The position numbers and the translations under genes are program-made. Positions 26,772 through 35,551 of a stretch of DNA of 50,482 bases are shown here, in pieces. This DNA is from Xenophilus sp. L33 (lineage in GTDB: Bacteria; Pseudomonadota; Gammaproteobacteria; Burkholderiales; Burkholderiaceae_C): positions 1 through 50,482 of the forward strand of contig NZ_LMUW01000024.1 in NCBI RefSeq assembly GCF_009765735.1, read 5' to 3'. Under the pieces are notes generated by a model. It was given only the letters and a program-made list of their open reading frames with translations, was not told the origin of the DNA and ran no database searches. Numbering within the stretch: position 1 is the stretch's first letter; the number at the start of each line of letters is the position of its first letter.

Positions 26772-27863
26772 TCAGCGGGCGGCCAGGAATTGCGTCATGC
26801 GCTGCAGTTCGTCGTCGAGCGCGGCCCGGAAGGCGGCACCTTGCGGCTTCGCATCCGCATAGCCGAAGGCCGGTTGCAGCCGCCCGTCGCGCAGCGCGAG
26901 ATTGGCCCAGCCGACCACCCGGTCGTGCCAAAGCAGCGGCAGCGCGTAGTAGCCGAGCTTGCGCCTGGCCGGCGGCGTGTAGGCCTCGAAGCGGTAGGTC
27001 CAGCCCCACAGCAGCTCGAAGCGCCGGCGGTCCCAGACCACCGGATCGAAGGGCGCCAGCAGGCGCACCTCGGTGTCCGGCGCGTGGCGCCGCGAGCGCG
27101 GCTTCTCGTCGGCCGGCCAGAACCATTGCGTGCCGTCGATGCGGCAGGACGGCAGCGCCTCGCGCGCCTGCCTGAGCGCGGCCTGGATCGGGACCGCGAG
27201 ATGCGGCGCGCCGTAGCCGAGCAGGTGCACCAGGTGGGTCAGGCTGGCCGAGGGCAGCGGCGCGTATTTGCGCAGCACCAGGTCGACCAGCGCGGCCGCG
27301 CGCCGGGCCTGCTCGGCGGGGCTGTCGTCGGCCGGCGGATGCGCCACCGCGGCGTAGACGCGGGTGCCGCCATCGCGCCGCACCACCCGCAGCAGGCCGC
27401 GGTAGTGCAGGCCGTCGAGCAGCTGGGTCGATGCGTTGCTGGAGCCGCCCCAGTAGTTGCGCACCCGGCCATGCGCGAAATGCAGGTCGACCTCGCGCGG
27501 ATGCACCGGGCCGCGCTCGCGCACGAAGGCCAGCACGTCGGCGGCGCGGCGGCGGGTCTCGGCGTCCCAGACCTGCTTCGGTTCGCGCGGGTGCATCAGC
27601 GCCAGGTGCTCGCGTGGCAGGAAGCCGTAGTTCACCAGGCAGTCTTCCTCGATGTCGAGCTTCGCGTAGCGCGTCTCCAGGTCGCCGGCACGGTAGTCCT
27701 TGACCCGGTGCCGGAGGATCAGGTCCTGTGCCCGCGCCGGCGCGCGGATCGGGTCGGCCTGCACGAAGCCCAGCCGCCGGATCGCACGTGCGAGCGTGGT
27801 GGGCGGGAACAGCGTGCGGGCCACCGCATGGCGGCGCAGGTCGTCGATCGTCGGGTCGGGCAT
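26772..27863 (-). CDS. YcaQ/AlkX-family DNA glycosylase (winged-helix protein)
   Basis: A 363-residue member of the HTH_42 family. These are tandem winged-helix enzymes that excise alkylated bases and unhook interstrand crosslinks. The catalytic motif of AlkZ enzymes is QxQ, and that of YcaQ/AlkX is Q-hydrophobic-D; here residues 35-37 read QAD in LGFVQADPIRAPARAQ, fitting AlkX. Other family motifs visible are DCLVNYGFLPREHLAL, RELVHPREV-like PVHPREVDLHF, LLAPFDPVVWDRRR and WGWTYRFEAYTP. The gene stands alone, divergent from an NlpC/P60 lipoprotein gene. Confidence 0.85.
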   Translation of the reverse strand: MPDPTIDDLRRHAVARTLFPPTTLARAIRRLGFVQADPIRAPARAQDLILRHRVKDYRAGDLETRYAKLDIEEDCLVNYGFLPREHLALMHPREPKQVWDAETRRRAADVLAFVRERGPVHPREVDLHFAHGRVRNYWGGSSNASTQLLDGLHYRGLLRVVRRDGGTRVYAAVAHPPADDSPAEQARRAAALVDLVLRKYAPLPSASLTHLVHLLGYGAPHLAVPIQAALRQAREALPSCRIDGTQWFWPADEKPRSRRHAPDTEVRLLAPFDPVVWDRRRFELLWGWTYRFEAYTPPARRKLGYYALPLLWHDRVVGWANLALRDGRLQPAFGYADAKPQGAAFRAALDDELQRMTQFLAAR

Positions 27864-27976
27864 GGGTCGGATTGCAGCACAGGCGGGCGCGATCCGTGCG
27901 TTGCGTCACGCGCCGCATCGACCGTGCGCGCATCGCTGTGGCATGCTCGGCGCCACCCGCTCACCCTCGACTTCCG

Positions 27977-28504
27977 ATGCCCGAGGTCCCCGTTCCCGCC
28001 GCGCCTTCGCGCCGCCCCATGGCCCTGCGGCTGCTGCTGCGCTGGCTGCCGATCGCGGCCTGCCTGCTGATCCTCGGTTGCGTCAGCCCGACGGGCCGCT
28101 CGCCGGTGGCGCCGATCGGCTACACGCTGCTCACGGCCGAGCAGTCGAACGACGTCGCGATCTACGCGATGGGCCTGGTCGGGACGCCCTATCGCTACGG
28201 CGGCAACACGCCCGAAGGCGGCTTCGATTGCAGCGGGCTCATCGCCTATGTGTTCCGCCGCAGCGTCGGTCAGCCGACGCCGCGCACCGTGGCGCGGATG
28301 GCCGGCTTCGGCCAGCCGGTGCCGGTGTCGGAGCTGCGCACCGGCGACCTGGTGCTGTTCGGCGCCTCGACGCCGTCGCATGCGGGCATCTACGTCGGCG
28401 AAGGTCGCTTCGTGCACGCGCCCTCGACCGGCGGCGAAGTGCGGCTCGACCGGCTGGACAACGTCTACTGGGCCCGCCAGCCGCTGCGGGTGCGGCGGCT
28501 CTGA
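27977..28504 (+). CDS. NlpC/P60 family peptidoglycan endopeptidase lipoprotein
   Basis: A 175-residue protein (161 if the in-frame ATG at 28019 is used, which gives the neater signal peptide MALRLLLRWLPIAACLLILGC). LILGC is a lipobox; the lipid-anchored Cys is residue 35 or 21. The NlpC/P60 domain carries Cys in GGFDCSGLIAYVF, His in PSHAGIYVGEG and His in FVHAPSTG, the expected triad. It should cut gamma-D-Glu-diaminopimelate or related bonds in the cell wall. Divergent from the YcaQ-like gene. Confidence 0.9.
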   Translation: MPEVPVPAAPSRRPMALRLLLRWLPIAACLLILGCVSPTGRSPVAPIGYTLLTAEQSNDVAIYAMGLVGTPYRYGGNTPEGGFDCSGLIAYVFRRSVGQPTPRTVARMAGFGQPVPVSELRTGDLVLFGASTPSHAGIYVGEGRFVHAPSTGGEVRLDRLDNVYWARQPLRVRRL

Positions 28505-28508
28505 ACCT

Positions 28509-29051
28509 TCAGGCTTGCGGGGTGCGCGCGGCCTTCTCCGCCTTCCTCGCGGCCCGCGCGCCTTCGAGCCGCTCGAGCGCGAGCAGCGCATCTGCATAGG
28601 CCATGAAGCGGTGCAGGTAGTCGGGCGACACCTCCTCCATCAGGCGCAGCGCGCGATGCACCAGCTGGTGCGAATGCAGCGGGCCGGCATTGCGAGGCAA
28701 CTGCGCGAGGGATTGCGTGAGGCGCCGCTTCGTGTTCAGGCGCGACCAGGTGTCGCGGAAGTAGTCGAGGGTGCGGGTTTCGATCGATGCGCTCTGCCGC
28801 GGGGTCGCCGGCACCCTCGCGCCGCCCGGCCGCTCGACCAGCTGATCGACCAGCTGCCCGAGCGGTCCGCGCATCGGCGTCGACAAGGTTGCGGGTGCGT
28901 CGGGTTCCGGCGCCGCATCTTCCGCCTCGGTGAATTCCGCCAGCAGCATCGCCAGCCGGTCGTCCAGCAACGCGCGCGCGGCGCCTTCCTGCACGGCCGC
29001 CCGCCGCGCCAGCACCTCGATGAAGCGCAGCCGGACCGCCTCGCTATTCAT
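28509..29051 (-). CDS. DUF2894-like protein
   Basis: A 180-residue protein, mainly helical. A conserved-looking block ALLDDRLAMLLAEF lies near residue 35 and a C-terminal block ETRTLDYFRDTWSRLNTKRRLTQSLAQLPRNAGPLHSHQLVHRALRLM (split 95-145) matches what I recall of DUF2894 proteins. Function is unknown. The ATG at 29051 overlaps the OmpA-domain gene by 8 nt. It is the last gene of the motor-like cluster, and its constant company with DUF802 and OmpA proteins in Burkholderiales suggests a part in the same complex (recalled knowledge plus inference). Confidence 0.75.
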   Translation of the reverse strand: MNSEAVRLRFIEVLARRAAVQEGAARALLDDRLAMLLAEFTEAEDAAPEPDAPATLSTPMRGPLGQLVDQLVERPGGARVPATPRQSASIETRTLDYFRDTWSRLNTKRRLTQSLAQLPRNAGPLHSHQLVHRALRLMEEVSPDYLHRFMAYADALLALERLEGARAARKAEKAARTPQA

Positions 29052-29700
29052 GTGGCGAGGTGGCGGGCTTCGACGGCCTGGCGGTCGGCGCCATCTCGAC
29101 CCGGCGGTTGCGCGAGCGGCCGTCGGCATCGGCGTTCGATGCCACGGCCTGCTCGGAGCCGAAAGCCGCGGCGAAGACCGAGGAGGAGGGCAGGCCGTCG
29201 TCGATGAGGGCGCGGGTGACGGTCAGCGCGCGCTGCGCCGACAGTTCCCAGTTGTCGGCGAAGCGGCGGTTGCCGTCGCGCACCTGCCGGTCGTCGGTGA
29301 AGCCGCTGACCATGAGGATCTGGTCGCGGGCCTTCAGGTAGGCGGCCAGCGGCGCGCTGAGGCTCTTGAGCAACTGCCGGCCTTCGGGCTGCAGCTCGGC
29401 GGAGTTGATCGAGAACAGCACGCTGCCGTTGATGCCGATGCGGCCGTCGTTCAGCGTGACCCGGCCGCTCGCCAGCGGGCCGGCGAGCGCCTGCTCGAGC
29501 GCCTTCAGCCGCTCGGCGGCCTCCTGGCGCTGCTTGACCTCGGCTTCGAGCTTGCCCGTCAGCTCGAGCTGCATGCCGACCACGCAGACCAGGATCAGCA
29601 CGAAGGCGCCGAGCAGCCCGGCCATCAGGTCGCCGAAGACGGCCCAGACCGGCACCGCCGGCTCGAGCGCGTTGTCGACATCGATGTCGTCGGCGATCAC
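29044..29700 (-). CDS. MotB/ZorB-like OmpA-family stator protein
   Basis: A 218-residue inner-membrane protein. A short cytoplasmic tail is followed by one transmembrane helix VWAVFGDLMAGLLGAFVLIL (residues 18-37) with Asp24, aligned with the ion-carrying Asp of MotB (ADFMTAMMAFF). A coiled-coil plug-like region (45-75) leads to an OmpA peptidoglycan-binding domain (about 85-205) with VSGFTDDR, NWELSAQRAL and GRSRNRRVEM. Start and stop overlap both neighbours (ATGA with the DUF802 gene). It is therefore the likely cell-wall-anchored half of an ion-driven motor with the DUF802 protein. Confidence 0.87.
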   Translation of the reverse strand: MIADDIDVDNALEPAVPVWAVFGDLMAGLLGAFVLILVCVVGMQLELTGKLEAEVKQRQEAAERLKALEQALAGPLASGRVTLNDGRIGINGSVLFSINSAELQPEGRQLLKSLSAPLAAYLKARDQILMVSGFTDDRQVRDGNRRFADNWELSAQRALTVTRALIDDGLPSSSVFAAAFGSEQAVASNADADGRSRNRRVEMAPTARPSKPATSPHE

Positions 29701-31514
29701 GCGGCGTCGTCCGCGGTGGCGCGTTCGCCGGAAAGCCGCTGCAGGTCCTCGACGATCTGCTTTTGCGACAGGATGCTGAGGTCGATCACCTCGCGCGCCT
29801 GGGCGACGTAGTAGTCGAGCTGCTCGTCGCTGCGGGCGATCGACCTGGCGAGCGTGCCGTCGATGCGCTCCAGGTGCGCCATCAGCTTGTCGTTCGACTC
29901 GGTGAACAGCTTGACGCCGAAGCCGAAGGCCTCGCCGAGGCTGGCCAGCTCGACCGCGCCGCCGGTGACCTGGGCCGCGACGCCTTGCAGCTGGTCGCCC
30001 TGCGCCTCGACCTTCTCGCCGAAGCGTGCGCCGATGCGCTCGAGCATCTCCGCCGAGCCCGAGAGCAGCGAGTCGATCGCGGCGCGCTGCTCGGTCGACG
30101 CGTGGTTGACCGCGGCGAGCAATGTGTCGAGCGTGCCGAGGATCGCGGTGCGTTCCTCGAGCATCGCGTTGTCGCGCGACAGGCTGGCCGACAGTTCCCG
30201 GCGCAGTTCGCCGATCACCTCGGCGGCGGCGCGCGGCGCTTCCGAGGCGGCCTGCATCAGCTGCGCCAGCTCGGCGAAGGTGTGCGTCGCTTGTGCCTGC
30301 AAGCTGCCGGTCCAGGCTTCGAGCCGCGCCTGGTCGCCGGCGACGATCTGCGTGTGCAGCTGCGCGTGCGAGCGTTCGAGCGTGCCGATCAACGCGGCCG
30401 ATTGCCGCTCGAAGCCCGCCGCAGCGGCTGCCAGGGCGGCTTCGGTGGCTTGCGCCTGTCCGGCACTGACAGCTTCGTGCTGCGCCAGCGCAGCGCGCCA
30501 GGCCGCCGAGACGCTGTCGGCCATCGCGCCGGTGCTGGCTTCGAGGCGGCTCGACAGGCCGTCGAGCTGTCGCTGCGCCGCCGCCTCGACGGTGCGTTGC
30601 AGGGCCTCGGCCTGCTGCGCGAGGCCGGCCATGGTGCCTTCGACCACCGGCTGCACCGCCGCGCCGGCGATGCGCGCGCTCTCGGCCAGGCTTTGCTGCA
30701 GCGAGCGATCGACCGAGGCGGCCAGCTCTACGTAGGCGGCCTCGGCCTGTGCATGGAAGCCGTCCTGGTTGGCAACCAGCCGGTCGTTCAGTGCATGCGA
30801 CTGCTGCTCGAGCGCGGCCATCATCAGCTGCAGCCGGTCGACCAGCAGCGGCAGCACCTGGCCCTGTTGCTGCAGCAGCTTGAAGGATTCCTCGCGCTGG
30901 TGGACCCGCGAAAAGACGCGCAGGCTGCCCGCGATCCGCATGTCCAGCGATTGCGCCGCCTGCAGCCGGTCGCGGCGCGACAGGGTCGAGGCCAGGCCCA
31001 GCATCGCGGAGGCCGCGACGCCCGCCAGCGAGGTGCCGAAGGCCAGGCCCAGGCCCTTGACCGGCGCCGCCAGCGAGGCACGGATCGCCTGCAGGTCGGC
31101 CGCGCTCTCCAGCGCGCTGCCGGTGCCCTTGAGCGTGACCACCATGCCGAGGAAGGTGCCGAGCATGCCGAGCAGCACCAAAAGGCCGGTGAGGTAGGGC
31201 GTCAGCGCCGGACCGGGCAGGCCGACCCGCTCGCCCTCGATGCGCAGGCGCACCGGCTGGCGCATCGAAACATGCAGGCCGTCGAGCCAGGCACCGAGGT
31301 CGTCGGGCGCCTGCTGGAGCGCGGCGGTGGCCCGGGCCAGGCCGTCGGTCGCCTGGTCGAAGCGGCGCAGTTCGACCGCGCCGAAGACATAGAAGACGCC
31401 GATCAGCAGCGTCATGGCCAGCGCCATCAGGTTGCTGCCGACATAGCCGGCGGCGACCCAGCAGATGGCGGCCAGGCCGAGGAAGAGGGCGGCGTCGCGA
31501 AGGGGTCTGTTCAT
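29697..31514 (-). CDS. DUF802 protein: MotA/TolQ/ZorA-like membrane motor with long coiled-coil tail
   Basis: A 605-residue protein. Four predicted membrane segments (about 8-25, 28-46, 105-126 and 153-175) include the MotA/TolQ/ExbB signature GLLVLLGMLGTFLGMVVTLKG and GLGLAFGTSLAGVAASAMLG. Residues 180-605 form a long Ala/Gln/Glu-rich coiled-coil tail with repeating AQQAEALQ-type patterns, where the DUF802 segments lie. That layout resembles ZorA of the Zorya defence system. ATG 31514 overlaps the preceding stop by ATGA, and the stop overlaps the OmpA gene likewise. No flagellar or Tol genes are near. Confidence 0.85.
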   Translation of the reverse strand: MNRPLRDAALFLGLAAICWVAAGYVGSNLMALAMTLLIGVFYVFGAVELRRFDQATDGLARATAALQQAPDDLGAWLDGLHVSMRQPVRLRIEGERVGLPGPALTPYLTGLLVLLGMLGTFLGMVVTLKGTGSALESAADLQAIRASLAAPVKGLGLAFGTSLAGVAASAMLGLASTLSRRDRLQAAQSLDMRIAGSLRVFSRVHQREESFKLLQQQGQVLPLLVDRLQLMMAALEQQSHALNDRLVANQDGFHAQAEAAYVELAASVDRSLQQSLAESARIAGAAVQPVVEGTMAGLAQQAEALQRTVEAAAQRQLDGLSSRLEASTGAMADSVSAAWRAALAQHEAVSAGQAQATEAALAAAAAGFERQSAALIGTLERSHAQLHTQIVAGDQARLEAWTGSLQAQATHTFAELAQLMQAASEAPRAAAEVIGELRRELSASLSRDNAMLEERTAILGTLDTLLAAVNHASTEQRAAIDSLLSGSAEMLERIGARFGEKVEAQGDQLQGVAAQVTGGAVELASLGEAFGFGVKLFTESNDKLMAHLERIDGTLARSIARSDEQLDYYVAQAREVIDLSILSQKQIVEDLQRLSGERATADDAA

Positions 31515-32212
31515 GAAAGGTGGTTGCGCATGCGAAGGGCCTCCAGCAGCCCTTCGATCGGTTGAAATCGGATGTCCAGTTCGGCCAGCAGCAGTTCCTG
31601 CATCTCGCGGCCGAGCGCCTGCGGCCAGTCCTCGGACTGGCCCTTCAGGCGTTCGAAGTGCTTCTGCAGCAGCGCCGGCACGGCCGACAGCAGGCGCTGT
31701 TCGCGCGGACCCAGCACCTGCTCCATCAGCGCGTCCACGGCGGCGAGGCGCGCGGCCTCGGGCGAGGCCGCGGCCAGTCGCGCACGCAGGCGCGCGCGCA
31801 TCGGGCCGATGCCGGCTTCCATCATCTGCTGGCGTGACAGGTAGCGCTGGCGGTAGGGCGCGAAGTCCGTGCCCGGTGGCATCGGCGCCTGGATGGCGCT
31901 CTCCCAGGCGTCGCGCGTGCGACGGCATTCGACGGCTTAGGTGGCGGCGGATGCAGCGCCCGCCGCTGCCGGTGCCACGCTCGGGCCGTCGAGCGCGGCC
32001 GCCAGCGCGATCGCGTCGGTCCAGCCGACCCATTGGCTCAATCGCTCGGCGAAATCGGCGCCCGAATCGGGCACGCCAGTGTCGTCGAGGCGGGCCAGCG
32101 AACGGACCAGCGCCGCCGAGGCGACACCGGTCTTGACGCCGGCCTTCATGCCGATCTGAGGCGAGGAAGCGGGTCGTGCCTTGGGTGGTTTGCGCCGTGA
32201 CGCTTGCAACAT
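31511..32212 (-). pseudogene. DUF3348-like gene interrupted by an in-frame TAA (31937-31939)
   Basis: One frame covers the whole region. Residues 1-91 (MLQASRRKPPK..., with ALVRSLARLDDTG, FAERLSQWVGWTDAIALAAAL) end at TAA 31937-31939. The same frame then continues without another stop: AVECRRTRDAWESAIQ, and from ATG 31882 PGTDFAPYRQRYLSRQQMMEAGI to LLAELDIRFQPIEGLLEALR. Together these match my recollection of DUF3348 proteins in both halves and in length (about 233 codons). A single nonsense change explains it. Alternatives are two separately translated pieces, with the second starting at 31882, readthrough, or a sequencing error. Its stop overlaps the DUF802 start. Confidence 0.75.
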
Positions 32213-32265
32213 GCTGCCGATCGGAAAAACCCGGCAGTCTACACCGCCCGTGGGCTCCGACGGCT

Positions 32266-33144
32266 TCAGACCACGCTGCGGTGGCGCTCGATGCAGGTGT
32301 CCAGCGTCTCTTCGCCGCTGCGCTGCCACCAGTCCAGAGTCGAGAAGATCTCGACCTCGCTGTAGCCCTCGAAGCCCGCCGCCTCCACCCAGCCGCGGAT
32401 CTTGCGCAGCTCGACCACGCCGTCGCCCATCATCGCGCGGTCCGAGAGCAGGTCGCGGGTCGGCGTGCGCCAGTCGCACACGTGGTAGGCCAGGAGGCGC
32501 TCCTTGCCGGCGCGGGCGATCTGCGCCTCGAGCTTCGGGTCCCACCACACGTGGTAGATGTCGAGCGCCACGCCGAGCGCGCCGGAGCGCGACGGATCCA
32601 GTTCGTCGCACAGGTCGAGCGCGTGCTCCAGCGTGTTGACGCAGGCCCGGTCGGCCGCCTGCATCGGGTGCAGCGGCTCGATGGCCAGCGGCATGCCGAC
32701 CTCGCGCGCGTAGTCCAGCGATGCCGCGATGCCGTCGCGCACCTCGCCGCGGGCGCGGCCGATGTCCTTGTAGAGCGCCCGGCCGTCGAGCGCGCCGGGC
32801 AGCGCGCCGACCACCAGCACCAGGCAGGGCGCGTCGAGCGTCTTCGCCTCGTCGATCGCGCGGCGGTTGTCATCGAGCGCGGCCTTCAGGCCGGCCGCGT
32901 CGGGCGCGGGGAAGAAGCCGCCGCGGCAGTAGCCCGACAGCCGCATGTCGTGGGCCTTCAACTGGCCGGCGATGCGCTCCAGGCCCACCGCCGCGACCTG
33001 GTCGCGCCAAGGACTGATCGCGCGGATGCCGCGTTCGGCGCACTGGTCGACGATGCGGTCCAGCGGCACCTCGACGCCGCGCTGCTTGCGGATCGTCGCG
33101 GTGTTGAGCGACAGCCAGCGGTGGTCTTGCGAGAAGTCGCGCAT
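32266..33144 (-). CDS. Sugar phosphate isomerase/epimerase family protein (second of two)
   Basis: A 292-residue TIM-barrel of the AP-endonuclease-2/xylose-isomerase-like fold. Metal-binding residues expected in this fold are seen in PLAIEPLHPM (Glu), VALDIYHVWWDP (Asp/His), AYHVCDWRTP (His) and GYSEVEIFS (Glu). Members are isomerases, epimerases, dehydratases or eliminases of keto-sugars. Start ATG 33144 lies 8 nt after the DUF993 stop; ATG 33168 would overlap it. It is the last gene of the eight-gene catabolic operon. Confidence 0.87.
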   Translation of the reverse strand: MRDFSQDHRWLSLNTATIRKQRGVEVPLDRIVDQCAERGIRAISPWRDQVAAVGLERIAGQLKAHDMRLSGYCRGGFFPAPDAAGLKAALDDNRRAIDEAKTLDAPCLVLVVGALPGALDGRALYKDIGRARGEVRDGIAASLDYAREVGMPLAIEPLHPMQAADRACVNTLEHALDLCDELDPSRSGALGVALDIYHVWWDPKLEAQIARAGKERLLAYHVCDWRTPTRDLLSDRAMMGDGVVELRKIRGWVEAAGFEGYSEVEIFSTLDWWQRSGEETLDTCIERHRSVV

Positions 33145-33151
33145 GGCCGGC

Positions 33152-34339
33152 TCAGCCCTCGACGCCATGCAAGGCCAGCAGCGTCTTCATGCGGCGCACC
33201 GCCTGCTCCGGCTGGGCCAGCAGGTTGGCCGCGTCCGCGAGCCGGAACAGTTCGGCCAGGTGCTGCAGCGAGCGCGTGCTCTGCTGGCCGCCGACCATCG
33301 TGAAGTGGCTCTGGTGGCCGTTCAGCCAGGCCATGAAGACCACGCCGGTCTTGTAGAAGCGGGTCGGCGCCGTGAAGATGTGGCGCGACAGCGGCACCGT
33401 CGGGCCGAGGATCGCGTGGAACTTCTCGACCTTGCCTTGCGCCAGTTCGCCCAGGGCGGCGCTGGCGGCCGGCGCGATCGCGTCGAAGATGCCGAGCAGC
33501 GCGTCGCTCCTGCCGTGCGTCGGCTCGCTGCCGTGGCCGTCGCCGGCGATCAGCTCCGCGTAGTTGAAGTCGTCGCCGGTGTACATGCGCACGCCGGGCG
33601 GCAGGCGCCGCCGCATCGCGATTTCCTTGTCCTTGTCGAGCAGCGAGATCTTGATGCCGTCGACCTTCGACGGATGCGCCGCGATGATGCCGAGCGCCGT
33701 GTCCATCGCGCGGTCGACGTCGGCGCTGCCCCAGTAGCCGGCCAGCGCCGGGTCGAACATGTCGCCGAGCCAGTGCAGCACCACCGGCTGCTTCGCCTGG
33801 CTCAGGATGCGGTCGTAGACGCGCTCGTAGTCGGCGGGGCTCTTCGCCACGCGCGCCAGCGCCCGGCTGGCCATCACGATCAGCTTGCCGCCGAGGGCCT
33901 CGATCGCGGCCATCTGTTCCTCGTAGCCGCGGATCACGTCGTCGACGCTGCGCACCGCGTCGATGTCGAGATGGTCGGTGCCGCAGCCGGAGGCCACCAG
34001 TGCGCCGGGCACGTCCTTGGCGGCATCGAGCGAGCGGCGGATCAGCTCGAGCGAGGTCGGCCAGTCCAGGCCCATGCCGCGCTGCGCGGTGTCCATCGCC
34101 TCGGCCACGCCGAGGCCGAGCGACCACAGGTGGCGCCGGTAGGCGATGGTGGCGTCCCAGTCGAGCGCGCAGCTCAGCCACGGATCGACCGCGGCCAGCG
34201 GATCGGCCACCACGTGGGCGGCGGAGTAGGCGATGCGGTCGAAGCGCACGCCGGCCTTCGGCGCGACCGGCGTCGTGCCGCGCAGGGTGTAGGCGGCGAG
34301 CGAGCGGTCCGCGAGGGGCAAGGTCAGCGAGAGAGCCAT
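33152..34339 (-). CDS. DUF993 family protein (DHDPS-like aldolase fold)
   Basis: A 395-residue protein of DUF993. The pattern of strands and a Lys in VDGIKISLLDKDKE (K230) resemble Schiff-base-forming members of the dihydrodipicolinate synthase superfamily, with SGCGTDHLD upstream. Chemistry is unproven. It sits between a Gfo/Idh/MocA dehydrogenase gene (8-nt gap) and a sugar-isomerase-like gene, a grouping I recall from other uncharacterised sugar clusters. A retro-aldol or decarboxylation step late in the pathway is a reasonable inference. Confidence 0.85.
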   Translation of the reverse strand: MALSLTLPLADRSLAAYTLRGTTPVAPKAGVRFDRIAYSAAHVVADPLAAVDPWLSCALDWDATIAYRRHLWSLGLGVAEAMDTAQRGMGLDWPTSLELIRRSLDAAKDVPGALVASGCGTDHLDIDAVRSVDDVIRGYEEQMAAIEALGGKLIVMASRALARVAKSPADYERVYDRILSQAKQPVVLHWLGDMFDPALAGYWGSADVDRAMDTALGIIAAHPSKVDGIKISLLDKDKEIAMRRRLPPGVRMYTGDDFNYAELIAGDGHGSEPTHGRSDALLGIFDAIAPAASAALGELAQGKVEKFHAILGPTVPLSRHIFTAPTRFYKTGVVFMAWLNGHQSHFTMVGGQQSTRSLQHLAELFRLADAANLLAQPEQAVRRMKTLLALHGVEG

Positions 34340-34347
34340 CGTCGACC

Positions 34348-35523
34348 TCAGACCTTCAGCGCCGGCACGTCGACCCAGCGGCGTTCCTTCCAGCTCTCGA
34401 GCGCGACCTCGACCAGCTGCACGCCTTTGGCGCCTTCGGGCAGGGTCCACTTGAAGGGCGCGTCCTCGACCACGTGGCGGATGAAGTGCTCCCACTGGAT
34501 CTTGAAGCCGTTGTCGTAGACCTGCGAATCCGGAATTTCCTGCCATTGGTCGAAGAAGTTCATGGTCTGCTTCTGGTCCGGGTTCCAGATCGGGCGCGGC
34601 GTCGCGACGCGCGACTGCGCGCGGCAGCTCTGCAGGCCGGCGACTGCCGAGCCGTCGGTGCCGTCGACATGGAAGGTCACCAGGTCGTCGCGGCGCACCC
34701 GCGTGACCCAGCTCATGTTGATCTGCGCGATCACCGGCTCGCCGTTGTGGCCGGTGAGCTGGCAGGTGGCGTAGGCGGCGTCGTCGGCGGTGGCCTCGTA
34801 GGGCTTGCCGTCCTCGTCCCAGCGCGTCGGGATGTGCGTGGTGCCCAGACACGACACCGACTTCACCTCGCCGAACAGGTTGTCCAGCACGTAGCGCCAG
34901 TGGCACATCATGTCGAGGATCATGCCGCCGCCGTCTTCCTTGCGGTAGTTCCACGACGGCCGCTGGATCGGCTGCAGGTCGCCTTCGAAGACCCAGTAGC
35001 CGAACTCCAGTCGCACCGACAGCATGCGGCCGAAGAAGCCTGCGCGGCGCAGCATGTCGAGCTTGCGCAGGCCGGGCAGGAAGAGCTTGTCCTGCACCGC
35101 GCCGTGCTTCAAGCCGCGCGTCTTGCCGGCCTCGTCGGCCAGGCGCGCGATCTCGACCGCCTCGTTGAGGTTGGTGGCGATCGGCTTCTCGCAGTAGACG
35201 TGCTTGCCGGCGCGGATGGCCTTGGCCAGCAGCGTCGGGCGCATCTGGGTGGTGCCGGCGTCGAAGAAGACGGTGTCGTCCTTGTTGGCGAGCGCGGCGT
35301 CGAGGTCGGTGCCCCAGCGCGCGATGCCATGGGCCTTGGCCAGGGCCTCGATCTTCTCGGCGTTGCGGCCGATCAGGATCGGGTCGGGCATCACGGTGTC
35401 GCCGTTGCCGAGGGTCACGCCGCCCTGGGCGCGGATCGCCACGATCGAGCGGATCAGGTGCTGGTTCATGCCCATGCGTCCGGTGACGCCGTGCATGATG
35501 ATTCCGAGTCTTTGTTGGGCCAT
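34348..35523 (-). CDS. Gfo/Idh/MocA family NAD(P)-dependent oxidoreductase
   Basis: A 391-residue dehydrogenase. The N-terminal Rossmann region LGIIMHGVTGRMGMNQHL is followed by the family's AGKHVYCEKPIATNLNEA motif, whose Lys is catalytic. The C-terminal alpha/beta domain contains GGGMILDMMCHWRYVLDNLFG, with His near the expected active site. Such enzymes oxidise sugar or cyclitol hydroxyls, often at C3. It follows the enolase-superfamily gene by 28 nt. The substrate is not readable. Confidence 0.9.
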   Translation of the reverse strand: MAQQRLGIIMHGVTGRMGMNQHLIRSIVAIRAQGGVTLGNGDTVMPDPILIGRNAEKIEALAKAHGIARWGTDLDAALANKDDTVFFDAGTTQMRPTLLAKAIRAGKHVYCEKPIATNLNEAVEIARLADEAGKTRGLKHGAVQDKLFLPGLRKLDMLRRAGFFGRMLSVRLEFGYWVFEGDLQPIQRPSWNYRKEDGGGMILDMMCHWRYVLDNLFGEVKSVSCLGTTHIPTRWDEDGKPYEATADDAAYATCQLTGHNGEPVIAQINMSWVTRVRRDDLVTFHVDGTDGSAVAGLQSCRAQSRVATPRPIWNPDQKQTMNFFDQWQEIPDSQVYDNGFKIQWEHFIRHVVEDAPFKWTLPEGAKGVQLVEVALESWKERRWVDVPALKV

Positions 35524-35551
35524 GGGTCTCTTTCGCGAGGATGCGGCGCGC

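Noticed and set aside
28509..32212. Calling the DUF802/OmpA cluster a canonical Zorya system
   Set aside because: No ZorC, ZorD helicase or ZorE nuclease is present, and no other defence gene is nearby. Only the motor pair resembles Zorya.
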